From Palsa-506 sp963836355 (GTDB taxonomy: Bacteria > Actinomycetota > Actinomycetes > Streptosporangiales > Streptosporangiaceae): a DNA stretch of 64,000 nucleotides. Below the pieces are notes generated by a model that saw nothing but the letters and a program-made list of their open reading frames with translations, made no database searches and had not been told where the DNA came from. The stretch lies in NCBI GenBank assembly GCA_963836355.1, contig CAWIJO010000010.1:496001-560000 (forward strand). The letters are read 5' to 3'. Positions 1 through 8,377 of the stretch are shown piece by piece (within the stretch, counting starts at the first letter, position 1; each line of letters starts with the position of its first letter). A program made the translations under genes and the position numbers.

Positions 1-133
1 TCTCCGGCACGACGGCAAGAGCGACAACGTGGCCGTCGTCACCGGCGATCGACGCAGCGGCGCTCAGTGCCTCGGCCGCATCGGCGGAAGCGTCCCAGCC
101 CACCAGCACGTGACGGAACCGCCCGGCAGTCAC
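1..133 (-). CDS. Universal stress protein, N-terminal part (runs off the left edge)
   Basis: The first 44 codons are visible. After a GTG start they read MTAGRFRHVLVGWDASADAA and continue as a typical Usp first strand and helix: hydrophobic strand, G-W-D-x-S turn, then an Ala-rich helix ending in HVVALAVVPE. GGGAGG lies 9 nt before the GTG. A fluoride riboswitch (244-295) and a 16-codon leader ORF lie directly upstream on the same strand, so fluoride probably controls its translation. Usp genes are a known fluoride-riboswitch class. The C-terminal nucleotide-binding motif lies outside the window, so ATP binding cannot be judged. Confidence 0.75.
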   Translation of the reverse strand, partial: MTAGRFRHVLVGWDASADAAEALSAAASIAGDDGHVVALAVVPE

Positions 134-180
134 CGGGTCCAGCCTCCCGGCTTCCCGCGATCCGAATGACCAGCAGTCAC
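130..180 (-). CDS. Possible 16-aa leader ORF between fluoride riboswitch and usp
   Basis: A GTG codon 5 nt after a strong GAGGGAGGCC Shine-Dalgarno opens 16 codons (MTAGHSDRGKPGGWTR). The TGA stop overlaps the GTG start of the stress-protein gene (GTGA). The Shine-Dalgarno is complementary to the GGCCUC strand of the riboswitch aptamer. The same layout occurs at 8251-8334. Translation is inferred from this arrangement only. The downstream gene also has its own Shine-Dalgarno, so the ORF could be fortuitous. Confidence 0.35.
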   Translation of the reverse strand: MTAGHSDRGKPGGWTR

Positions 181-243
181 TGTGGCCTCCCTCACCAGCA
201 CTGCGGATCGCCACCGCAGGCTCCGCAGCGGGCAGGCATCCGG

Positions 244-295
244 TGTAGAGGCCATCAGCAAGCTGCCCCCTCGCGATTCCGGCGGCCTCATCGCC
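244..295 (-). promoter_or_regulatory. Fluoride riboswitch (crcB motif) upstream of usp
   Basis: Read on the minus strand, the element begins GGCGATGAGGCCGCC and ends GCTGATGGCCTCTAC. These are the conserved ends of the crcB-motif aptamer, as in the Thermotoga petrophila fluoride riboswitch. GCGAG and CTTGC form the internal stem, and GAGGCC and GGCCTC give the long-range pairing. The downstream Shine-Dalgarno GGAGGCC can compete for GGCCTC, which suggests control of translation initiation. The identity is firm from the conserved primary sequence; the mechanism is inferred. Confidence 0.88.
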
Positions 296-373
296 ACCGC
301 CATTCTCTTCGGCGCCGCGACCGTTCACAAGCAGGAAACCAGAATCACGCATTGCACTGAAACGGACCTTAGC

Positions 374-745
374 CTGACGACCCGGCTCGGCGAGCGGATC
401 CAGCTCGTCGGCGACGACATCTTCGTCACGAACCCGAAGATCATCGCCGACGCGATCAGGCGCGGCATCGGCAACGCGGCGCTGATCAAGGTGAACCAGA
501 TCGGCACCGTGACCGAGACACTGGAAGCGATAGCGACCTGCCGCCGCGGCGGCTACTCCCAGCTCGTCTCGCACCGCTCCGGCGAGACCACCGATACCTT
601 CATCGCCGACCTGGCCGTCAGCTGCGGCTCCGGTGAACTCAAGACCGGAGCCCCGGCCCGCGGCGAGCGGGTAGCCAAGTACAACCGGCTGATCGAGATC
701 GCCGCCGCCCATCCCAGCCTGCCCTACGGCATCCCGGCACCCTGA
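374..745 (+). pseudogene. eno: Enolase, C-terminal third only
   Basis: The reading frame encodes the end of the enolase barrel: QLVGDDIFVTN (Mg-ligand loop), LIKVNQIG (catalytic Lys, E. coli K342), LVSHRSGET (His-Arg-Ser loop), LKTGAPARGERVAKYN (Lys393 region). About 124 residues remain of the usual 425-430. The N-terminal domain and the first two-thirds of the barrel are missing, and the upstream sequence in this frame does not resemble enolase. The remnant cannot fold as an enzyme. Enolase is a classic fluoride-inhibited enzyme and a known fluoride-riboswitch target, so its position beside the riboswitch at 244-295 is notable, although it lies on the opposite strand. Confidence 0.8.
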
Positions 746-761
746 CACAGCCGCCGGGCGG

Positions 762-2816
762 TCAGCTCAGCGCGGTAACCACCGCGAGCACCGCGACCAG
801 CGCTACCAGCATGTACGCGAGGTAGGCATCCAGGCGCCCGGACTGGAGCCGCTTAACGGTCCGCACTACCGCGCCGAGCGGGCGCAGCACCGGCCGGTAG
901 AGATACTCCTCGATGACCTCGATGACGTCCGAGGCGTATTCGATGTGCGGGTCCGCCGGGTCAGGAGGCGCTCCCGGACCGGTGCCGGCCTCGGCTGGCG
1001 CGATGTGACTGACCTCGGTCTGCGTATGCAGCACTGCCGCGAGCACGCGGCGGGTGGGATTGGCAAAGCCGAATGCGGTGTACCGGCTGGCTCCCGTCAC
1101 GCCCGCGGTGGCCGACCGCCACGGCGGCACCCGCCGCACCTGGAACATCCGGCTGCCCGCAGCGGCCCAGGCAAGGAGCGTGACGATCAGGAACAGGGCG
1201 GGCATGGCGATCCATAGCCAGGAAGGCGACAGGATCGAGAAGCCGGCGAACACTGGCTGCAGCACCCATGGGGACTTCAGCGCGGCGGCGGTGACGGGGG
1301 CGGGCACGACCGGCGCGAGCCCGGCCGCGATCGCGCGGATCTCCAGCGGGGCGAGCGCGGCGAGCACTAGGCAGCCCGCCGACAGCAAGACGATGGCTGC
1401 CCGCCCGGCCAGGCCGTAGTCGCGCTCCGGCGGCTGCACGGTGCCGCGGGACCGCGGCTGGCCGAGGACCACCATGCCGATCAGCCGGACGAACGTCACC
1501 CCGGCGAACCCCGCGGTCAGCGCCACGGCGGCACCGGTGACGGCGAGCACCAGCCGGAAGCCCAGCCCGGGCACCCGGAACTGCTGCATCAGGGCCTCCA
1601 ACAGGAACCACTCGGAAACGAACCCGGTGGTCAGCGGCAGGCCCGCCAGAGTGAGGCCACCGATGGCCATCCCGGTGCCGCTCCACGGCGTCCGCCTCGC
1701 CAGCCCGCTCAGCACATCCAGATCGCCGGTCTCCCCGGGCGACTCGATCCCGGCGCTGGCAGTGAACAGCAGCGACTTCGCCGCGGTGTGCGCGATCACC
1801 TGGAGGGTCGCGGCCAGCAGCCCGGCGGCGACCAGGTGCTGGTCCCGCACGGTCGCGCCGACCAGCGCCACGCCGAACCCGGCCAGGATCAGGCCGGTGT
1901 TCTCCACGCTGGAGTAGGCGATGATGCGCTGCAGGCCGGTCTGCACGGCGGCGTGCGCGATGCCGAGCACCGCGGTGGCCCCGGCCAGTGCCAGCAGCAC
2001 GCCGGTCAGCCAGGGCGGCGGCGGGCCGAGCAGGGCGAGCGTGCGCCACAGCCCGTAGAAGCCGGCGTTGACCGCCACGCCCGCCATCACCGCCCGGGCC
2101 GGGCCGGGTGCGGCAGCATAGCCGCGCGGCAGCCAGACCTGGAAAGGCAGCAGGCCGACCTTGACCGCGAAGCCGAGCAGCAGCAGCGCCTGTGCCGTGG
2201 CGAGTACTGCGCCGCCCGGCACCTGCGCGAAGCTGGCCAGCGCCAGCGAGCCTGATCTGGCAGCCAGCAGTACCAGGCCGGCCAGCAGCGACGCGCCGCT
2301 GAGCTTGCCGAACGCAAGCGTGACCAGCGCCGCGCCGGGACGGCCCTGCCGTTTCCGCTCGAATCCGGCGAGCAGGTAGAACGCGACAGTGAGCGTCTCC
2401 CAGGCGAACAGCAGCGTGAAGGCATCCCCGGCGGTGAGGACCACCGCGACCGCGCCGAGGGCGAGCGCGTAGCTGGCGCCGAGCCCGCGGCGCCCCGGGC
2501 CGCCGCGGGCCGCCCAGCTGGCAAACGCCAGTGAGACGGCGGTGGCCGCGCTGAATGTGATGACCAGGAACAGCCCGGACAGCCGGTCGGCGGCCAGGCC
2601 GGCGGTGCCGGGCCCGAGCACGCCGTCCAATAGCCGCGGCCGGTGCCCGGCGAGCGCGCCAGTCCCGCCCGCCGCGAGGCACGCGGAGCCGGCCGCGCCG
2701 AGCAGGTACGGCAGCGGCATTAGCCGGGGCAGTCTCGCCCCGGCGGCGAGATCGAGGGCCGCCGCGGCGGCCAGCAGGGCGAGCCCGGCGGCGAGCAGGC
2801 CGGCGAATCCGTTCAC
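762..2816 (-). CDS. HyfB-like proton-translocating membrane subunit (NuoL/M/N family) of an Ehr-type complex
   Basis: This 684-residue, strongly hydrophobic protein has about 14-16 predicted membrane spans. Antiporter-family landmarks are visible: FAWETLTVAFYLLAG (about 138-152, channel Glu), AVKVGLLPF (Lys219), AYSSVENTGLI (300-310) and HTAAKSLLF (343-351). It is the last gene of the operon and overlaps the small-subunit gene by ATGA. In hydrogenase-4 and complex I relatives this subunit moves H+ or Na+. The polar channel residues are kept even though the redox subunits here lost their cofactor ligands, so ion translocation may be the surviving function. Confidence 0.85.
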   Translation of the reverse strand: MNGFAGLLAAGLALLAAAAALDLAAGARLPRLMPLPYLLGAAGSACLAAGGTGALAGHRPRLLDGVLGPGTAGLAADRLSGLFLVITFSAATAVSLAFASWAARGGPGRRGLGASYALALGAVAVVLTAGDAFTLLFAWETLTVAFYLLAGFERKRQGRPGAALVTLAFGKLSGASLLAGLVLLAARSGSLALASFAQVPGGAVLATAQALLLLGFAVKVGLLPFQVWLPRGYAAAPGPARAVMAGVAVNAGFYGLWRTLALLGPPPPWLTGVLLALAGATAVLGIAHAAVQTGLQRIIAYSSVENTGLILAGFGVALVGATVRDQHLVAAGLLAATLQVIAHTAAKSLLFTASAGIESPGETGDLDVLSGLARRTPWSGTGMAIGGLTLAGLPLTTGFVSEWFLLEALMQQFRVPGLGFRLVLAVTGAAVALTAGFAGVTFVRLIGMVVLGQPRSRGTVQPPERDYGLAGRAAIVLLSAGCLVLAALAPLEIRAIAAGLAPVVPAPVTAAALKSPWVLQPVFAGFSILSPSWLWIAMPALFLIVTLLAWAAAGSRMFQVRRVPPWRSATAGVTGASRYTAFGFANPTRRVLAAVLHTQTEVSHIAPAEAGTGPGAPPDPADPHIEYASDVIEVIEEYLYRPVLRPLGAVVRTVKRLQSGRLDAYLAYMLVALVAVLAVVTALS

Positions 2817-3589
2817 CGCTGCGCTCCGGGGAGGCGGCCGGCCGCCAGCAGCAGCGCGTGCAGGATGCTGAACGGGCTCGGCGGGGAACCCGGCAGCCAG
2901 AGGTCAACCGGCACCGTGGCGGCGACCCCGCCGGTTGTCGCATAGGACGGGCTGGCCAGGCCGCCGCTGACCGCATCGGTGCCGACGGCAATGACGATCT
3001 TCGGGTCCGGCATGGCGTCGTATGCGCGGCGCAGCGGCTCGGTCATTCCCCGGGCCCCTGCCCCGGTGACTAGCAGGACATCCGCGTGCCGCGGGCTCGC
3101 GGTAAGGAAGATCCCGAGCCGGTGCATGTCGTAGACCGGGTTCAGCAACGCCAGGATCTCCCACTCCTCGGTGCCGTCCGAGCCGGCGTCGACATGGCGC
3201 AGGTGCACCGAGCGGCGCAGGGCGGCGGTCCTGGCCAGCAGGCCGTCTCGGATCCCGGCCAGGTTCTCGGGAGTCTCCGGGATCTCCGGGACCACGAGGC
3301 CAGCCCGCCGCAGTGCGGCCGCCGCGGGTCCTGCGGACCAGCCGAATACGTCGGGCCAGGCGGCCACGCACCGGCCGCACTGCACACACCTTCCCCGGTC
3401 CAGCCGGACTGACCCGTCCGGAGCCGCCGTGATCGCGCCGGTCGGGCACAGCCGATCCATCTGGCCGGCGTTAGCGGGGCGCGTATTCAGCACGGTCGCG
3501 GTCCCGCGCGAGGTCTGTGCGTACGGGTCGGGCCGGGCCGGCCAGCGGGTGCTGAGCACGCCGTCGCGAAGTCCCCTGAGCACCCACAT
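2813..3589 (-). CDS. Ferredoxin-NuoB/HyfI-like small subunit lacking proximal-cluster cysteines
   Basis: The 258-residue protein fuses an N-terminal ferredoxin-like stretch (C48-P, then C68-x2-C71-x2-C74, enough for one [4Fe-4S] cluster; the next Cys is W78) to a NuoB/HycG domain. That domain is recognisable from LLNPVYDMHRLGI, ASPRHADVLLVTG, DPKIVIAVG and PGSPPSP. The four cysteines that bind the proximal cluster in the family are replaced: D138 and E141 for the CxGC pair, D205 for the GDC Cys and S235 for the GCPP Cys. It starts one base after the large-subunit stop and overlaps the next gene. Electron transfer to a NiFe site looks impossible. Confidence 0.85.
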   Translation of the reverse strand: MWVLRGLRDGVLSTRWPARPDPYAQTSRGTATVLNTRPANAGQMDRLCPTGAITAAPDGSVRLDRGRCVQCGRCVAAWPDVFGWSAGPAAAALRRAGLVVPEIPETPENLAGIRDGLLARTAALRRSVHLRHVDAGSDGTEEWEILALLNPVYDMHRLGIFLTASPRHADVLLVTGAGARGMTEPLRRAYDAMPDPKIVIAVGTDAVSGGLASPSYATTGGVAATVPVDLWLPGSPPSPFSILHALLLAAGRLPGAQR

Positions 3590-5086
3590 CTAGCCCGCCA
3601 CCCCCGCGACTGACAGCCCGAAGCTCGCCTCGATGAACGGGAAGTCGGTGAGGATGTCACCGGTGAATACCTCGTGCATCAGCACCAGGTTGTGGAACGA
3701 GGCCGAGCGGGGCCGGCATCGGGTGACCCGGCCGTCTTCGAGCCGCACGTCGTACAGCACCTCGCCCTGTGGTGCCTCAGCCCATCCGACGACGCGGCCG
3801 CCGACCGGCTCGCAGGCCGCGCGGAGCGGGCCGGCGGCCTCGCTCAGCTCATCGGCGACCTGGCGGAGCAGGTGGAACGACTGGGCCACCTCGTCCCACC
3901 GGACCCGGAGCCTGGCCAGGGCGTCGCCGCCGGGATGCGGGGCCGGCTGCCGCAGCCCGAGTGAGGGATAAGCGTCATACGGGCGGATCTCACGGGCATC
4001 GTCGGAGAGCCCTGATCCCTTGCCGACGGGGCCGAGCGCCCCGTGCTCACGGGCTCTTTGCGGCCGCAGCGGGCCGGTTCGCCGCAGCCGGTCCAGGAAC
4101 GACGCGGTGCCCATCAGCGCCCTGGCATCTGCCGTGACCGCTTTCTCCAGACGGCCAACCCCGGCAAGGAGCTCACCCGGCTTGATCTGCGGCAGGCCGC
4201 TGACCCCGCCCGGCACGACCACCCCCCGGCCGAACCTGCTGCCGCACAGCCGGCTGACCAGCCGCAGCACCTGCTCCTTGTGCCAGCCGAACCTGGCCGT
4301 GGCTACCGCCAGCCCGGCCGCGTCGGCCAGCCTGACCGCCACGTCGAGATGGCAGGCAAGGCGCTCAAGTTCGGCATGCAGCGTCCTGACCAGCGCCGCG
4401 GGCCACGGCACAACGACGTCGCAGATCCGCTCCAGAGCGTGGCAGAAGGCAAGCGCGTGCGCGACGGCGGCGGTGCCCTCGACCCGCTCGGCCAGCAGAA
4501 CTGCGTCGGCCGGGGTCATCCCCTCGAAACGCTTCTCGATCCCGCGGTGCTTATAGAACACCCGCATATTGAGGTGCGGAATGTCCTCTCCCGGCGTTTC
4601 CACCAGGTATTCCACCGACTCGACGACCCCGGAGCGGACCGGGCCATGCGGGATCGTGAACATGCCCGGGCCGATCACGTGCAGCGGGAGCGCCCGCGGA
4701 TCCGGCTCGATGACCGATGGCCCGCCCGCAATGCCCGGCCTCGGCCGCGGCGCGTTCCCAGGCGGCAGCGGCAGGAGCAGCGGCTCGGGCCGCGGATGGT
4801 CCTGGGGAATGACGCCGAACAGGTCACTGATCTCGCGCTCGTACCAGAACGCGGCGCCGAGTCTCGGGGTCAGCGCGGGATAACCGGCGGCTGCCGGGGG
4901 AAGCAGCGTTTCCCAGGTGCCGATGCCGTCCGGGCCGGCCAGGTGCGCCGACAGCAGCAGGCCGCCGGGCCGCGCGGTGCCGAACAGGCCGGCGAACCTG
5001 CGGCCAGCCGCCACCTCGCTGGCCAGGCCGTCCCAGAGCGCGAGTACATCGGCGGTCACCCGGGCGCCGGCCCCGGCCGGCATCAT
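3590..5086 (-). CDS. HyfG-like large subunit (30-kDa + 49-kDa fusion) lacking NiFe ligands
   Basis: The 498-residue protein has a NuoC-like N-terminal domain (FWYEREISDLFGV at about 80-92) fused to a NuoD/HycE-like domain (PHLNMRVFYKHRGIEKRFEG at about 170-189). Where NiFe hydrogenases have RVCGIC it reads RVEGTA (E203, A206). Where they have DPCxxC near the end it reads GLSVAG (S492, G495). All four active-site cysteines are therefore gone, as in energy-converting hydrogenase-related (Ehr) complexes. It is the third-last gene of the operon, overlapping the HyfF-like gene by four bases. No maturation protease is nearby, consistent with no NiFe insertion. Confidence 0.88.
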   Translation of the reverse strand: MMPAGAGARVTADVLALWDGLASEVAAGRRFAGLFGTARPGGLLLSAHLAGPDGIGTWETLLPPAAAGYPALTPRLGAAFWYEREISDLFGVIPQDHPRPEPLLLPLPPGNAPRPRPGIAGGPSVIEPDPRALPLHVIGPGMFTIPHGPVRSGVVESVEYLVETPGEDIPHLNMRVFYKHRGIEKRFEGMTPADAVLLAERVEGTAAVAHALAFCHALERICDVVVPWPAALVRTLHAELERLACHLDVAVRLADAAGLAVATARFGWHKEQVLRLVSRLCGSRFGRGVVVPGGVSGLPQIKPGELLAGVGRLEKAVTADARALMGTASFLDRLRRTGPLRPQRAREHGALGPVGKGSGLSDDAREIRPYDAYPSLGLRQPAPHPGGDALARLRVRWDEVAQSFHLLRQVADELSEAAGPLRAACEPVGGRVVGWAEAPQGEVLYDVRLEDGRVTRCRPRSASFHNLVLMHEVFTGDILTDFPFIEASFGLSVAGVAG

Positions 5087-6555
5087 GCCACCCCCCCGAG
5101 CAGCGCCGCGGCCCGGGTGAGCAGCCCGGTCAGCTCAGCCGGCGGGTGCACGCCGAGCACCAGGAGAACCACAACGCCAGCGGCAACCGGCACTACCATC
5201 CAGGCGCTCGGCTCGCCCCGGGAATAACGCGCTGCCGCGCGGGCGTCCGCGGGCATGAACAGCATCCTGTTAGCCGCAGCCGACAGGCCCAGGAACGCCA
5301 GCGTAACCAGGATGATCAGCACGGCCGCACCGGCATCTGATGAGGCGGCGAACCCGCCTCGCACGATCTCGAACTCGCTGCGGAAGATCCCGAATGGCGG
5401 CATCGCGGACAGCGCGAGCACGGCGAGCAGGAACAGCGGCCCGCTCCACGGCAGCAGGTCCAGGCCGCCGCTGACCGAGGAGATCCCTTTGCTGCCGAAC
5501 TTGCGGACCAGCACCCCGGCGCCCATGAACGCGTTCCCCTTCGCGGCGGCGTGGGCGAGCACGTGCAGCAGCACTCCGGCCAGCGCGATCGGCGCGCCGA
5601 AACTCACCCCGATCGCAAGAATGCCCATATGCTCCACGCTGGAGTAGGCCAGCAGCCGCTTGTAGTCCCGCTGATCGAACAGGTACAGCGCGGCCAGCAG
5701 CAGCGAGGCCACCCCGAACACCAGCAGCACGTCACGCGGGAAGCGCGGGCCCAGAGCGGCGACTGCCACCTGGTAGTAGCGCAGTATCGCGTAGAAGCTC
5801 ACGGCGAGCAGCGAGCCCGACAACAGCGCGGACACCGGCGTCGGCGCCTCGGAATGCGCGTCGGGCAGCCAGGTATGCACCGGGAACAGGCCCATCTTGG
5901 TGCCGAAGCCAAGTACCGCCAGCCCGAACGCCAGCCGCACCGGAGCATGCGGCAGCCGGGCACCCGCATGCAGCAGCGGGCCGAACGCGAGGTCGTAATG
6001 CTCGCCGAGGACCTGAGCGCCGGCATAGTAGGCAAAGATCGTCGCGAGCAGCGCGATGCCGAGGCCGGCCGACGCGATCAGGATGTACTTCCAGGCCGCC
6101 TCCGCAGCCCCGTCGGTGTCCTCGATAGCGACCAGCAGCGCCGAGATCACCGTGGTCACCTCGATGGCAATCCACAGCAGCGCCAGGCTACTCATCATCG
6201 GCGCCGCGAGCATCGACCAGGCGAACAAGTTTAGCCCCGCGTAGAACCGCCGGCCGTACCGAGTGAAACCAGGACTGCGACTGTCACCGGCCAGGTAGCC
6301 GACCGAGTACACGGCCACCGCGGCATACAGGAAGCTCGTGGCCAGCAAGAACACCACGCTGACCGCATCGATCCGCAGGTAGGAGAGATATCCGAGGTCA
6401 TGATGGGACGCGGCGGGAACCAGGGCGAGCACCAGCGCGAAGCACAGCGCCCCGGTAGTGGCGGTGACGGACTGGGCCGTCCTCAGCGGCGCCCGCAGCG
6501 AGACCAGGGCGGCGGCGACCGGCGCGCCGAGCAGGATCACGATGACAGCCAGCAT
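5083..6555 (-). CDS. HyfF-like proton-translocating membrane subunit (NuoL/M/N family)
   Basis: The 490-residue hydrophobic protein belongs to the antiporter-like subunits of complex I and hydrogenase-4. Family motifs include LLWIAIEVTTVISALLVA (channel Glu), GTKMGLFPVHTWLPDAHSEA (the PVHxWLPDAH signature), LLAYSSVEHMGILAIG and LAHAAAKGNAFMGAG. It is shorter than HyfB, as expected. It follows the HyfE-like gene after 4 bp and overlaps the large-subunit gene by ATGA, so the genes are almost certainly co-transcribed and translationally coupled. Confidence 0.88.
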   Translation of the reverse strand: MLAVIVILLGAPVAAALVSLRAPLRTAQSVTATTGALCFALVLALVPAASHHDLGYLSYLRIDAVSVVFLLATSFLYAAVAVYSVGYLAGDSRSPGFTRYGRRFYAGLNLFAWSMLAAPMMSSLALLWIAIEVTTVISALLVAIEDTDGAAEAAWKYILIASAGLGIALLATIFAYYAGAQVLGEHYDLAFGPLLHAGARLPHAPVRLAFGLAVLGFGTKMGLFPVHTWLPDAHSEAPTPVSALLSGSLLAVSFYAILRYYQVAVAALGPRFPRDVLLVFGVASLLLAALYLFDQRDYKRLLAYSSVEHMGILAIGVSFGAPIALAGVLLHVLAHAAAKGNAFMGAGVLVRKFGSKGISSVSGGLDLLPWSGPLFLLAVLALSAMPPFGIFRSEFEIVRGGFAASSDAGAAVLIILVTLAFLGLSAAANRMLFMPADARAAARYSRGEPSAWMVVPVAAGVVVLLVLGVHPPAELTGLLTRAAALLGGVA

Positions 6556-6559
6556 GTGC

Positions 6560-7255
6560 TCACCCCCGCAGGCTGGTCAGGTCGGCGGTGGACAGCGACT
6601 CGGCGCGGCCATGGTGCACCCGGATCAGCAGGCCGAACACCACGACCACGACCAGCAGGTCGAACAGGAACGCCACCTCCAGGATCAGTGGCAGCCCGGC
6701 CGCCACCACGAGGGCAGTCAGCGAGATCCCGTTCTCCAGCGAAAGGAACCCGATCGCCTGCGACGCCACGTCGTGGCGCATGATCATCAGCACGAACGCC
6801 ACCAGCGCGACCGACACCGATATCGCCAGCGCCGTCAGTGGCAGCACCGGGCTGCGGATGCCCAGCGCGCCGATCGAGAAGAAGCCAAACGCGGCAACGC
6901 CGATGGCAAGCAGCACCGTGCTGGCCAGGCTCAGCGCCCCGCTCCCCGCTATATCGCTCCACCCCTCCCCCGGCGCGGCACCGCCGGTGCCGCGCAGCAG
7001 CCGCCGCAGCACCAGCGGTACGGTCACCAGCTTCAGTCCTGCCGACAGCGCCGCCAGCACATACAGCTCAGGCAGGTGCCGCGCGGCCGCCACTACGATC
7101 GCCAGCACCGAGATCAGCCCGGACTGCGCGGCGTAAAGCCGGACCTGGTCGCGGAGCAAGGCCTGGCGGAACATGCCGAACTCGGCCAGCAGCACGCCCA
7201 CCGAGATGACGTTCGAGGCACCGGCGAAGACGCTCGGCGCGGCCACCGCCGCCAT
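6560..7255 (-). CDS. HyfE-like membrane subunit
   Basis: The 231-residue protein has about six or seven hydrophobic helices and the HyfE layout: early helix with LAEFGMFRQALLRDQVRLYAAQ, a central AALSAGLKLVTVPLVLRRLL segment, then SQAIGFLSLENGISL. HyfE resembles NuoK-type subunits and occurs in hydrogenase-4 and Ehr complexes. It lies 36 bp after the HyfC-like gene and 4 bp before the HyfF-like gene. No odd features are seen. Confidence 0.8.
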   Translation of the reverse strand: MAAVAAPSVFAGASNVISVGVLLAEFGMFRQALLRDQVRLYAAQSGLISVLAIVVAAARHLPELYVLAALSAGLKLVTVPLVLRRLLRGTGGAAPGEGWSDIAGSGALSLASTVLLAIGVAAFGFFSIGALGIRSPVLPLTALAISVSVALVAFVLMIMRHDVASQAIGFLSLENGISLTALVVAAGLPLILEVAFLFDLLVVVVVFGLLIRVHHGRAESLSTADLTSLRG

Positions 7256-7291
7256 CAGCGTTCCCCCGCTGGGAACAGCCGGGCCGCCACC

Positions 7292-8254
7292 TCAGCCACC
7301 TCCCAGGTAGAGGGTGAACACGCCGAGCACGGCGAGCAGGAAAGCGCCGGCCACGAACTCGGTGATCTTGAAGAGGCGCAGCTTAGCGAACGAATTGTCG
7401 ATGACCGCCACCACCGTGCCCAGCACCGCCGCCTTGGCCAGCAGCGCCACGATCGCCAGCGCCACGGCCCCGGCCTGCGGCGTCGCGGCCAGGCCCCATG
7501 GCGCCACGAACACGTTGAGCAGGATCGTGTAGAGGATCAGCTGCTTCATCGCCGATCCCCACTTCAGCAGCGCGAGATAGGGACCGGAGTGCTCGAACGG
7601 CCGGGCTTCCTCGATCATCCCGAACTCGTTCGTGCCGGTGTGGGTCTCCACCGGGATCCGGCCGGTCTCGTACAGGATCACCATGAACAGCGCAGCCGCC
7701 GCCAGCAGATGCGCGGGCCGCACGATCTGGCCCGCCGAGGATCGCACGGTAGCGGCGAGCGCGTACGGCAGGTCGGTCCCGGTCACCAGCGCGACGGTGA
7801 ACACGACGAACAGCACAACCGGCTCAGTAATCGCAGCGAACGTCTTCGCCCGGCTGGCGCCGAGCTGAGCGTACGGGCTGCCGGTCTCCAGCGCGGCGAC
7901 CGCGACGACGAAGCTGGCCAGCGACAGGATGAAGCCGCCGCCGAGGATGTCGCCCATGTAGCCGAGCGGCAGCCCGTAGCTGGTCAGCACCGGGATCAGC
8001 AGCGGCACGGTCAGGTAGCAGGTGGCCGCGGCCAGCGGGGCGGCCAGGAACACCCAGCTCGCCCCTTCAGGCGCCAGCGCCTCCTTGCGCAGCAGCTTCG
8101 CCAGGTCGTAGTAGAGCTGGAGCACCCTGGGCCCGGTCCGGCCCTGCAGCCGCGCCTCCATCCGCGCGATCACACCGGACACCCCGGGCGCGGCGGCCGC
8201 GATGGTCACGACCTGGAGAAACTGAATGACAGGTACCGGCAGGGCCGCGCTCAC
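7292..8254 (-). CDS. HyfC/HycD-like (NuoH family) membrane anchor, first gene of the operon
   Basis: The 320-residue protein has eight predicted helices. NuoH/HycD landmarks are visible: GVIARMEARLQGRTGPRVLQ, QLYYDLAKLLRKEA near the N-terminus, and YETGRIPVETHTGTNEFGMI with the following EEARPFEHSG, the conserved acidic loop facing the peripheral arm. It starts at a GTG with AGGAG 7 nt upstream. The start overlaps the stop of a 27-codon leader ORF, and a fluoride riboswitch lies 124 nt upstream. The NuoH-like loop stays conserved even though the attached catalytic subunits have lost their cofactor ligands. Confidence 0.88.
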   Translation of the reverse strand: MSAALPVPVIQFLQVVTIAAAAPGVSGVIARMEARLQGRTGPRVLQLYYDLAKLLRKEALAPEGASWVFLAAPLAAATCYLTVPLLIPVLTSYGLPLGYMGDILGGGFILSLASFVVAVAALETGSPYAQLGASRAKTFAAITEPVVLFVVFTVALVTGTDLPYALAATVRSSAGQIVRPAHLLAAAALFMVILYETGRIPVETHTGTNEFGMIEEARPFEHSGPYLALLKWGSAMKQLILYTILLNVFVAPWGLAATPQAGAVALAIVALLAKAAVLGTVVAVIDNSFAKLRLFKITEFVAGAFLLAVLGVFTLYLGGG

Positions 8255-8334
8255 CGGCCCGCTCCTGCCGGGCCGACCGGAGCGGGCCGGCCCGCCGGAT
8301 CATTGCCGGGCGGCTCCGGCACGTCGGCTGCCAC
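8251..8334 (-). CDS. Possible 27-aa leader ORF between fluoride riboswitch and the Ehr operon
   Basis: GTG lies 5 nt after the SD-like run GGAGAGGAGGCC. The 27-codon frame begins MAADVPEPPGNDPAG and ends with TGA overlapping the GTG start of the HyfC-like gene. The layout matches 130-180 (GGAGGCC, short ORF, GTGA overlap), although the two peptide sequences are unrelated. If translated, ribosomes finishing here would re-initiate on the operon, giving the riboswitch control through the leader's Shine-Dalgarno. This is inferred from position only. Confidence 0.4.
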   Translation of the reverse strand: MAADVPEPPGNDPAGRPAPVGPAGAGR

Positions 8335-8377
8335 TGACGGCCTCCTCTCCATCCTTCCGGATCTCCCCGGACCAGGT

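Noticed and set aside
961..2991. Long minus-strand reading frame (about 676 codons) overlapping the HyfB-like gene
   Set aside because: It is Arg/Ala-rich and out of phase with the hydrophobic HyfB frame. Such shadows are expected in 70 % GC DNA.
3590..5086. Annotation of the left operon as a functional hydrogenase-4 or formate hydrogenlyase
   Set aside because: All four NiFe-binding cysteines and the four proximal-cluster cysteines are replaced, and no formate dehydrogenase or maturation gene accompanies it.
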